Positions 7,657 through 14,814 of a stretch of DNA of 64,000 nucleotides are shown piece after piece. Under the pieces are notes generated by a model. That model did no database searches. It saw nothing but the letters and a program-made list of their open reading frames with translations, and was not told the origin of the DNA. The stretch is from Zeaxanthinibacter sp. PT1 (GTDB lineage Bacteria; Bacteroidota; Bacteroidia; Flavobacteriales; Flavobacteriaceae), in NCBI RefSeq assembly GCF_028464225.1, contig NZ_JAQPCN010000005.1:1-64000 (forward strand). Reading direction: 5' to 3'. The first letter of the stretch is position 1; every line of letters begins with the position of its first letter. Made by a program: the position numbers and the translations under genes.

Positions 7657-8049
7657 ATGAAGAATAGTGTTAGCTGTTTTGAGGATTTAGAAGTATGGAG
7701 AATTTCCAGGAAGCTCAATGTACTCCTCGACAATTTGATTAAAAATTCTCAACTTAAATATGATCAGGTATTGCGTCATCAGATTGAACGCAGTGCAGGA
7801 TCAGTAATGGATAATATTGCAGAGGGATTTGGCAGAGAGGGTACGAAAGAATTAATTCACTTCTTGAGTATAGCAAAAGGTTCCTGTGAAGAATTCAGAT
7901 CACAGCTGTATAGAGCTCTGGATAAGGGATACGTGGAGATAAATGTATTTAATGAAATGAATGGATTAGCGCTTCAAGAATCTAAGAAGCTTCATGCATT
8001 CATGAAATATCTGAGAAAGTCGAATATAAGAGGACAAAAATTTAAATAG
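7657..8049 (+). CDS. Four helix bundle protein, S23/IVP family (cassette 1)
   Basis: This 130-aa helical protein belongs to the S23 intervening-sequence family, whose members form pentameric rings related to the Avd accessory protein of diversity-generating retroelements. The core signature is present: FEDLEVWRISRKL near the N-terminus, then MDNIAEGFGREGTKELIHFL (about 51-70), AKGSCEEFRSQL (about 73-84) and a C-terminal helix. The family is best known from ORFs inside 23S rRNA intervening sequences, but no rRNA is near here. The gene sits between inverted short-repeat arrays, like the second family member at 33949-34299. The molecular role is unknown. Confidence 0.88.
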   Translation: MKNSVSCFEDLEVWRISRKLNVLLDNLIKNSQLKYDQVLRHQIERSAGSVMDNIAEGFGREGTKELIHFLSIAKGSCEEFRSQLYRALDKGYVEINVFNEMNGLALQESKKLHAFMKYLRKSNIRGQKFK

Positions 8050-8087
8050 CCTATTCAATTCATAAACCCCAAACCCCAAACCCCAAA

Positions 8088-9488
8088 CTACAAAGCAACC
8101 GCTTTGTCCGGATGCTTAAGTAAATAACTCCTCACCAACCTCTCCGTCTCAATAGTGTTCTTCTGCGGGCTGTGGTATGCTAGGAGGTCCTCAAAGGAGT
8201 GTACGCTACTGTCTTTAGGGATAAACCCGTATCCGGTGTACTGCCCTTGCTGTATCAGTATAAAGGCATCTTCTTCCGGGTTACGGCCTTTTTCACGGAT
8301 CAGTAGGTCTTGCGAATCGGATTGCATAGCGGTAATGGCTGTCTCTACTTTGAGATTGTAGTCCGCAACGGATTCTTCATCACGGCAGATCCCTTCACAT
8401 TCCGGGATGCGGAAGTGGGAGCACCGGCTGACGTTTTCCTGCAAATGACAGTATTTAGGGCAAAGCCGGAAGTCTTTGCAGAGTTGTTCCAGGAACAGCC
8501 GGCAGTCCGTGGTACTGTACAGGGTCACCAGGGGTACGGGTACCAGTTTGGTTTTGTTAAAGGCCAGGTGTTTAATGCCAAGACGGTCTTCATAGCAGAA
8601 AATGCTGTAAGGAACAATGTTGCGTTTCTGTGCCCGGTTAAAGGGCGGGTAATGTTTTTTAATGGCGGCCGATTCCATCAGCAGGGCCAGTAATTCGTTC
8701 CCTGAGCATTCAAAGTCGATATGTGCCGTCTCCCGGCATAGCCGCACTTCGTTGTCCGATTTATCGTAGAAGTGAGAGAGAACTCTTTTCTTGATGTTAA
8801 TAGCCTTGCCTACATAGAGGATCTTGCCTTTGCCGTCCTTAAATATATAGATCCCGGCCTGGGTGGGTAGTTTATCGTAGGTTGCTTTGGACAGGCCAGG
8901 GGGCATGGTGGCCTCTTGTGAACGGGCATTGAGGAAATTCTTGATCACGGAACCGGATTCTTCCCGTCCCAATATCTTTTCAAAGAGCAATACGGTGGCA
9001 TGGGCATCGCCCTCGGCCCGGTGGCGATTCTGCAGCGGGATACCCATGGAGGCGCAGAGTTTACCTAGGCTGTAAGAGCTGTAACCTGGAAAAATTTTCC
9101 GTGACAGGCGGACCGTACAGAGCCGTTTCCTTGTAAAATCCAGTCCCAGGTCTTTGAATTCATTTTTGATCACGTAGTAGTCGAAATTCACGCTATGGGC
9201 CACGAAGATGCTGTCCTTGGTGATTTCCTGAATCTGGGGTACGATCTCCTGCAGGGTAGGGGCGTTGCGCACCATATCGTTATCGATGCCGGTAAGCCCG
9301 GTGATAAAAGCCGGGATAGGGCATTGTGGATTTACCAGGGAGGTGAATTTTTCCGTGATCTCTTGGCCGTTATGCCTGAAGATGGAGATCTCGGTTATAC
9401 GGTTTCCCCGTATCCCGTTCCCGGTAGTCTCTATGTCGATGATGGTATACACGAATGAAGGCTGCTGAACCTCGCAAAGATAGGTCAT
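8088..9488 (-). CDS. DEDDh exonuclease fused to UvrC-like GIY-YIG domain
   Basis: The 466-aa protein starts with a DnaQ/epsilon-type 3'-5' exonuclease (about residues 12-180): D18/E20 in IIDIETTG, VAHSVNFDYYV, and HRAEGDAHA with the DEDDh histidine and aspartate. A GIY-YIG domain (about 205-290) follows, with QAGIYIFKDGKGKILYVGKA. A cysteine cluster (CPKYC, then CSHFRIPECEGIC) resembles the iron-sulfur region of UvrC. Such fusions occur in several bacterial phyla and are thought to act in DNA repair, in part like Cho. Its TAG stop touches the inverted repeat array of S23 cassette 1. Confidence 0.88.
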   Translation of the reverse strand: MTYLCEVQQPSFVYTIIDIETTGNGIRGNRITEISIFRHNGQEITEKFTSLVNPQCPIPAFITGLTGIDNDMVRNAPTLQEIVPQIQEITKDSIFVAHSVNFDYYVIKNEFKDLGLDFTRKRLCTVRLSRKIFPGYSSYSLGKLCASMGIPLQNRHRAEGDAHATVLLFEKILGREESGSVIKNFLNARSQEATMPPGLSKATYDKLPTQAGIYIFKDGKGKILYVGKAINIKKRVLSHFYDKSDNEVRLCRETAHIDFECSGNELLALLMESAAIKKHYPPFNRAQKRNIVPYSIFCYEDRLGIKHLAFNKTKLVPVPLVTLYSTTDCRLFLEQLCKDFRLCPKYCHLQENVSRCSHFRIPECEGICRDEESVADYNLKVETAITAMQSDSQDLLIREKGRNPEEDAFILIQQGQYTGYGFIPKDSSVHSFEDLLAYHSPQKNTIETERLVRSYLLKHPDKAVAL

Positions 9489-9700
9489 TCTCCACGTTTA
9501 ACGAATTTTAAATTCTTACAAAACCGTTTTCTCACTTACATATTCATTGCGAAAAAACTATCGAATTTAGAGAATTGCTAGTTTTTATGCATTGATATCT
9601 AGCTATTTCGGCTATTTTTTCTATTTTCGGCAACGTTAAACAAAAACCCTGTCATACCTGACCAGCATGATATTCCCCCCTGGGTTGCCAACCAATAACA

Positions 9701-9841
9701 ATGTTAACGCTTCAAGAATACATCGGTGTTTTCCTGGCATTGCTGTGCCTTATCCTGATCATCATGATGCTCGCTCCTTATATGTGGAGGGGGGCTAAGG
9801 TTATTCTTCGGAAGATTGGGCGGAATCGTGATAGCAGGTGA
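9701..9841 (+). CDS. Small membrane protein, 46 aa
   Basis: ATG 9701 to TGA 9839-9841 encodes 46 residues: a short polar start (MLTLQEYIG), one long hydrophobic helix (about residues 8-27), then a strongly basic cytosolic tail. The layout is that of small single-pass inner-membrane proteins. No family is recognised. It is not part of an evident operon and lies before an AAACCCC array. Confidence 0.5.
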   Translation: MLTLQEYIGVFLALLCLILIIMMLAPYMWRGAKVILRKIGRNRDSR

Positions 9842-10565
9842 TGAGGTAATATCGTAACTCCGGGACACGGTCATGCCGTCAAACAATATTATACCCCTGG
9901 CCTCCATACTCCTGTCTGCAAACCCCAAACCCCAAACCCCGAACCCCAAACCCCAAACTCCAAACCCCAAACCCCAAACTCCAAACCCCAAACCCCAAAC
10001 CTCAAACTCCAAACACTAAACCCTCCCGGAGGCAAACTCAAACCATTACGCCGTTCATCGAGAATTCATCGCTAATTTTCGCAAGAATAATCCTACATGA
10101 TAAGCATTGTATCATCAAGATGATGTATTGAAGGGTGAAATTGTTAAAAACGGCTATTAGCTTCATAATCAAAATGGGGCGTAAATGCGATTATGAAAAT
10201 TAGCTATCGGAAAAGTACTACAAAATCACCGTTTAACTGTTAAATTGAACCGTTCAGAGGAAAATATGTGCTCAATTAAGGGAATATATTCTATGTTCGC
10301 GAAAATTTTTCCTCATGATTTCTTGAATTATAGTGGTGTGCCAAAAAATTTTTGAAATACAATTTTGAGACCGATATCCAATATTAAGGTCGTGAATCTG
10401 TTGGGGGAATGGGTTCACATCTTTGAGGGTGTCGGTCTAATTTTGTCTGAACTACTCACTCTTTCCTGGTTATTTGCAAATCTCTCTCAAAAATTCACTC
10501 CTTCGCTCTAATTAATTTAATTTTATAGTCCAATCGTATTTTTAAAAGGAAATTAAGAATAATCT
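9842..10565. other. AT-rich intergenic stretch holding a 7-bp array
   Basis: Apart from the AAACCCC array at 9920-10017, this 724-bp region shows no convincing gene on either strand. The long minus-strand frame through the array is repeat translation. The part from 10020 to 10560 is AT-rich and shows no recognisable RNA; a promoter for the following gene presumably lies near its end but no clear TAnnTTTG box was found. Confidence 0.5.
9920..10017 (-). repeat. Fourteen-unit AAACCCC tandem array (G-rich on minus strand)
   Basis: Fourteen consecutive 7-bp units can be counted, nine containing CCCC and the others single-base variants such as AAACTCC. The minus strand reads (TTTGGGG)n, a telomere-like pattern able to form G-quadruplexes. 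The same unit flanks S23 cassette 1, 1.8 kb away. Confidence 0.9.
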
Positions 10566-10922
10566 ATGAGCAGAATAATAACAGTATTGAGTCTCTTTTT
10601 CTTTTTAATATTTGCTAGGTCATATGCACAATTGGAACAGGATAAGGTATTACATTTTTCAGCGGGTGTGGTGGCTGGGGCTGGAGGAGCATTTATAGCC
10701 TCTGAACTATCTGACCATAATAGGTTTTGGACTTTTACCGGTTCTGTAGCTGCAAGTCTGCTTATTGGTGTGGCTAAGGAAGCTATTGACCAAAAAAATT
10801 ATAATGGGTGGGATAACGCTGATTTAGGAGCTACAGTTCTAGGTGGTATTACAACGGGTGTAGTAATTGATATTTTTACCGGGGTTTCTAGGAGGAAGAA
10901 AAAGCAGGCATTGACTTATTGA
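10566..10922 (+). CDS. Putative DUF2279/YfiM-like membrane protein
   Basis: The 118-aa product has a signal peptide (about residues 1-21, ending SYAQ) and the pattern DKVLHFSAGVVAGAGGAF, then AKEAIDQKNYNGWDNADLGA, which resembles the DUF2279/YfiM group of small periplasmic or inner-membrane proteins. Two glycine-rich hydrophobic segments (about 33-50 and 90-108) could span or lie in the membrane, and the tail SRRKKKQ is basic. Function is unknown. Base composition is more AT-rich than in the housekeeping genes of the window. Confidence 0.6.
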   Translation: MSRIITVLSLFFFLIFARSYAQLEQDKVLHFSAGVVAGAGGAFIASELSDHNRFWTFTGSVAASLLIGVAKEAIDQKNYNGWDNADLGATVLGGITTGVVIDIFTGVSRRKKKQALTY

Positions 10923-11013
10923 TATCGTAGTAGTGTGCTCTGTGGGAAATGATTTTTTATATAACACTGCTAATTTACCTACCGAGTCGGCATTTTTGAC
11001 GAGCAGGTGGTCT

Positions 11014-11070
11014 GCAAATTTACCAGCCAGCCCGTGATGGTCGGACGGGCTGCAGGCAGGCCTCGAACTT
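11014..11070 (+). repeat. 57-bp GC-rich palindromic repeat, left of acyltransferase gene
   Basis: The core GCCCGTGATGGTCGGACGGGC is a hairpin-forming palindrome. The 57 bp align without gaps to 12241-12297 with 45 identities. A related copy lies at 30918-30985. It ends in CTCGAACTT, the unit of the AACCTCG arrays. Confidence 0.75.
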
Positions 11071-11120
11071 AGGGCCAAAAAATATCCTTATCTTCACGCC
11101 CGTAAAATTCCCCCAGTCCA

Positions 11121-12185
11121 ATGTTTTTAAATTCCTTGAACAATTTCAGGGCTATTGCCATTATTATCATTGTGGCAGGCCATTGTTTCCATATATCAAA
11201 CTTTGAGTACAACAGCTTGGCCGGGCAAGTGGTCTATAACCTGACCAAGGGGGGTACTGCCCTTTTTGTTTTTATATCGGGTTTTCTTTTCCATCATGTC
11301 TTCTTTATGAATTTCGAGCTCAAAAGCTTTTTGAAAAAAAAGGTAAAGTTTGTCTTATTTCCATACCTGGTGATGGCCATGCTCCCCATTCTGTTCCTGG
11401 TAATTAATGAAAACCTCGCCAGCACTCATCCTCAGAGCTATTTTGCCCCGGCCGGTGAGGGGTGGGATCAGAAATATGCCATCCCCTTCCTGAAATATTA
11501 CCTGACCGGCTTTCGGATCATTTCTTATTGGTATATTCCTTTTATCCTGGTAATGTTTGCTCTTTCACCGGTTTTCATAAGATTCCTGCGAATTCCCTTA
11601 CGCTCGCAGCTGGCAATAACCGCGGTACTTTTGATAGTAGCACTTTTTATCCACCGTCCGGCTTATAACACCGCAGTGGATGTATGGCATTCCGTAATTT
11701 ATTATGTTCCGGTCTACTTGGTGGGAATGCTCGCTTCTATTAAGAAAAAAGATATTTACAGATCGCTGCAGGGGAAAGAATTTTACATACTTTCGGCCTG
11801 CATTGGATTGGCCCTGCTCCAGGTATTATTTGGGCAAATTGGGAATTCTTTTAAGGATCCCCTGGTATTAGAGGGTATTGACCTAATGTTACCTCAGAAA
11901 TTAGGCCTCTGTTTCTTTTTTATGGTATGGCTACACCGTTTTGAAGACAGGCATTGGCCTTTCTTGGATAGGGTAGCGTCCTGTAGTTTTGGGATTTTCT
12001 TTATCCATGGTCCATTTGTGGGACTTTTAAACCGACTGCAGTCTTATGGTTATTACCAATTGCCAGAAGGATCTTTTCTATTATATCTGTTTAACTCTGC
12101 AATAGTCCTATTAGTATCTCTGGGATTAACCCTGATTGTGCAATATCTGTTTCCACGTCACAGTCGCTACCTTGTAGGTAGTTGA
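11121..12185 (+). CDS. Acyltransferase family 3 membrane protein
   Basis: This is a 354-aa integral membrane acyltransferase (acyltransferase 3 fold) that would transfer acetyl or succinyl groups to surface or secreted sugars. The N-terminus has the typical NFRAIAIIIIVAGHCFH with the conserved histidine, then GGTALFVFISGFLF. About ten transmembrane segments follow. The gene stands alone and is bracketed by direct 57-bp repeats, 50 bp upstream and 55 bp downstream, so it may have arrived or duplicated through recombination between them. The acceptor cannot be predicted. Confidence 0.87.
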   Translation: MFLNSLNNFRAIAIIIIVAGHCFHISNFEYNSLAGQVVYNLTKGGTALFVFISGFLFHHVFFMNFELKSFLKKKVKFVLFPYLVMAMLPILFLVINENLASTHPQSYFAPAGEGWDQKYAIPFLKYYLTGFRIISYWYIPFILVMFALSPVFIRFLRIPLRSQLAITAVLLIVALFIHRPAYNTAVDVWHSVIYYVPVYLVGMLASIKKKDIYRSLQGKEFYILSACIGLALLQVLFGQIGNSFKDPLVLEGIDLMLPQKLGLCFFFMVWLHRFEDRHWPFLDRVASCSFGIFFIHGPFVGLLNRLQSYGYYQLPEGSFLLYLFNSAIVLLVSLGLTLIVQYLFPRHSRYLVGS

Positions 12186-12240
12186 AGCCGTCAAATAGAA
12201 TATTACCAGCGAACATATTCCGAATTGCATAGTGCAAACC

Positions 12241-12297
12241 GCGAATATACCTACCCGCCCGTGTCGGTCGGAGGGGCCGAAGGCAGGTCTCGAACTG
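12241..12297 (+). repeat. 57-bp GC-rich palindromic repeat, right of acyltransferase gene
   Basis: Direct-orientation partner of 11014-11070. It continues into an AACCTCG array (12286-12315) that runs up to the TAG stop of the DUF1338 gene. Confidence 0.75.
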
Positions 12298-12315
12298 CGA
12301 ACCTCGAACCTCAAA

Positions 12316-13221
12316 CTATCCTCCCGTCTGCTCCCTGTACGTACTCTCAAAGATCTTATCGGCATTGGCGGATTCAAAGCCATCCCTGCGGTGTTCTCTT
12401 CTAATTTCATTTTTAGGAAGATCGCGGAATTCCGGTAAGATTAACCGCTCTGCGAATTCCACGTAACTCCCCGGTATGGGCTGAGTTTCGCCCCCTGCGA
12501 ATTCTGCCCGGATCATCTTCGCTACCGTGCTGCTCTGCTTCAGCAGCCCGTCTTCACTCACTTTTACTTTTCCACTGGCTGTGTTCAGTTTAATTCCTAT
12601 TCCTTCCAGGAAGTGATTGAACTTTTCTACCGTATTGTACTTTTCCCCGAACTCGTGCACGCTCAGGGTATAGTGGTTCAGGTAATAGCGGTTATATATC
12701 ACCCATGCCGCATATTCGCTTTCTTCGGCCAGGGTGTTGTACTCCTCGAGCGTCGGTAATTCCCATAATGGTTTATGGAAGAATTCGCCCACCTGTTCCG
12801 GGTCATCCAGGTCTAGCCGGTCTACCGGGTCTACTGTGATAGGCCCGGTGTATTTCCCGATGATCTCCTGTGCAGTTGGTGAGAGATCCTGTACCCGTAA
12901 CTCGCTGATAAAGATTCGGGGGTATTCCTCAGATGGGGGAGCATACCAGTAGGCATCCAGTTTCTTACCCGGGAAATGATGGTAGTCGCGGCGGGTATAG
13001 CCATGGTGCAAAAAGATCTTTTCAAAAGAGGCAATCCCCAGGTTGGGAACGCCCAGTGTACGGAAGGCGATATGGTCGTTAACAATCTCCTGCTCATCGG
13101 CAATGATGCCTTCCTGTATCATTGCCCTGCTGATCTTCTGTACATCCGGTACCCGTTCCCGGTAAGGGCTGAAGAGGTATTCTAAAATCGTATCGAATAG
13201 GGTGTTATCTGTGGTAAACAT
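12316..13221 (-). CDS. DUF1338 protein, 2-oxoadipate dioxygenase/decarboxylase-like
   Basis: This 301-aa protein belongs to the DUF1338 (YdcJ/HglS) family, characterised members of which are Fe(II) oxygenases converting 2-oxoadipate to 2-hydroxyglutarate in lysine catabolism. The segment NDHIAFRTL carries the metal-binding histidine and the substrate-binding arginine four residues on. A further metal-ligand candidate is in LNHYTLSVHEF, with a glutamate in ISELRV. It is shorter than the proteobacterial enzyme, as Bacteroidota members often are. It is divergent from a LysR gene with a 70-bp gap. The stop codon abuts an AACCTCG array. Substrate is inferred from the family only. Confidence 0.8.
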   Translation of the reverse strand: MFTTDNTLFDTILEYLFSPYRERVPDVQKISRAMIQEGIIADEQEIVNDHIAFRTLGVPNLGIASFEKIFLHHGYTRRDYHHFPGKKLDAYWYAPPSEEYPRIFISELRVQDLSPTAQEIIGKYTGPITVDPVDRLDLDDPEQVGEFFHKPLWELPTLEEYNTLAEESEYAAWVIYNRYYLNHYTLSVHEFGEKYNTVEKFNHFLEGIGIKLNTASGKVKVSEDGLLKQSSTVAKMIRAEFAGGETQPIPGSYVEFAERLILPEFRDLPKNEIRREHRRDGFESANADKIFESTYREQTGG

Positions 13222-13291
13222 GTTCTTCTCATTTTGTGATACTCAAAATTAAGCGTAGTTTTAATCGCATACAATTCTTATTATTAATCAA

Positions 13292-14179
13292 ATGATAAGT
13301 AAAACAAATCAATTGGAATTGCGGGAGTTGCGATCCTTCCGGGTCCTGGCCGGAACCCTGCATTACGGTCGGGCAGCTGAGGAACTGCACCTGAGCCAGA
13401 GTGCCCTGAGCCAGCAGATCATGCAGCTGGAGCGGGTCATGGGCCAGCAGCTCTTTAACCGGACCAACCGTCGCGTAGCCCTGAGCAAGGCGGGGGAATT
13501 ACTTCTGCCCGAGGTGGTAAAGATCCTGGAACAGGTGGAACACAGTGTAGGTTCCTGGGAGCGGACCATGGCGGGGGAAGCAGGGCAACTGAACATCGCT
13601 TTTGTGGGCTCGGCCATGCAATCTTTTTTACCGCCCATCCTGAAACGTTTCGCGGGGAGTCATCCGGAGATCCACTATACCCTGGAAGAACTCAGCAATA
13701 CGGAGCAGCTGGAGGGCCTGGAGAACGGCAGCGTGGACATTGCCTTTATGCGGTCTAACCGGGTGCCCGATGCGGTAGCCCTGCGCTCCGTGTTCACCGA
13801 GAACCTCGCCCTGGTATTGCCGGAAGATCACCCCGTAGATGCGTCAAATTTCAAGGGAATGGAACAGTTTGCCGAGGAAGCCTTCATCCTGTTCCCCAAC
13901 GAGAACAGCCCCCGCTATTACCAGCAAATACAGAATCTTTGTGCAGACCACGGTTTCAGCCCGCGCATCGCGCACCGCTCTATCCACGCCCCGACCATCT
14001 TCAGCCTGGTGGAAAACGGCATGGGGATCTCGGTGATACCAAATTCGCTCAGGCAGAAACACAACTACCGGGTAAAATTCATTGAACTGGTCGCTGCACC
14101 CCAGAAGACCGAGTTGTTTGCTGCGTGGAATCGGGGCAATGAAAACCCGGCACTGCAGAGTTTTCTAAAACTCCTTTAA
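13292..14179 (+). CDS. LysR family transcriptional regulator
   Basis: The 295-aa regulator has a winged helix-turn-helix at about residues 8-67 (LHYGRAAEELHLSQSALSQQ) and a two-lobe periplasmic-binding-like effector domain from about 95 to the end. It is transcribed away from the DUF1338 gene with 70 bp between starts, the classic arrangement for a LysR regulator and its target. The gap holds CTTAT-N13-ATAAG around its own start, a possible autoregulatory site. The inducer might be a lysine-degradation intermediate; that is inference from the neighbour. Confidence 0.9.
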   Translation: MISKTNQLELRELRSFRVLAGTLHYGRAAEELHLSQSALSQQIMQLERVMGQQLFNRTNRRVALSKAGELLLPEVVKILEQVEHSVGSWERTMAGEAGQLNIAFVGSAMQSFLPPILKRFAGSHPEIHYTLEELSNTEQLEGLENGSVDIAFMRSNRVPDAVALRSVFTENLALVLPEDHPVDASNFKGMEQFAEEAFILFPNENSPRYYQQIQNLCADHGFSPRIAHRSIHAPTIFSLVENGMGISVIPNSLRQKHNYRVKFIELVAAPQKTELFAAWNRGNENPALQSFLKLL

Positions 14180-14220
14180 AACTGAAGCTGTAAAGACAGT
14201 AGTTCCGATGCAAGAATGTT

Positions 14221-14745
14221 TGAATAATTATGGGGATTCATAATCCCACCCCGGGTACAAGATAGGCCTGTATACCGCAATAAGCTTGCAGTGACATTTA
14301 AAAATATGACCGCAGCTTGATCATGAAATATAATATCAATTCTGCTTCTTTCAGCTTGTACCGGAGGCCTCAGATCACGTGACCTGCTTTTACTTGCGTA
14401 TGACGGGTAAGGCCTTGACTTCTATAAAGAGGGTATGACCCGGGGTTCTCCAAACCCCGCCCCGGTTTCAAGATAAACTTTCACACTGCATAAAGCTTGC
14501 ATTGTGGGATCCGGATTCGAGCTGGGGTTCTCCAAACCCCTCCCCGGATTCAAAATACTTGGTTTCCCTGCAAGAATCAAGCAGTGGATTTGGGGTTCTC
14601 CGAACCCCTCCCCAGTTCCAAGATAGTTTCCTTCACTGCATAAAGCTTGCACTATCGTTCCAAAGGAAAGAAACCGGGGTTCTCCAAACCCCGCCCCGTC
14701 TATAAGTTAGCTCAGTACACTGCAGTAATCATGCAGTGAAGCATA
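14221..14745 (+). repeat. Array of five twin-hairpin repeats
   Basis: Five copies of the unit seen at 120-746 lie here. First stems are GGGGAT/AATCCC near 14232-14246 and GGGGTT/AACCCC at 14442-14458, 14524-14540, 14592-14608 and in 14675-14691. Each is followed by (G/T)CCCCG and usually an AAGATA-like box, then a CACTGCA/TGCAGTG-type stem; the best copies are 14484-14504, 14634-14654 and 14718-14738. Most of the 635-bp gap before the next gene is filled by them, and I see no gene in it. Confidence 0.8.
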
Positions 14746-14814
14746 TTTCTGCTTTCGGCTTCTGATTAATAATCTTAATTTGGAAGACGTAATCTCTATC
14801 AGCTCATAGCATCT

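Larger units (their letters stand above)
7541..8090 (+). mobile_element. S23 cassette 1: gene enclosed by inverted repeat arrays
   Basis: A TTTGGAG/TTTGAGG array (7541-7567) precedes an 89-nt leader, the S23 gene (7657-8049), a 14-nt gap and an inverted AAACCCC array (8064-8090). A transcript could fold the two arrays together as an imperfect long stem. The right array runs into the stop codon of the convergent exonuclease gene. Cassette 2 at 33897-34434 has the same plan. Mobility is inferred from structure; no transposase is encoded. Confidence 0.6.

Noticed and set aside
9704..10012. Minus-strand frame with repeated GVWGLGF
   Set aside because: This is the AAACCCC array read as protein; its remainder overlaps the more plausible 46-aa plus-strand gene.
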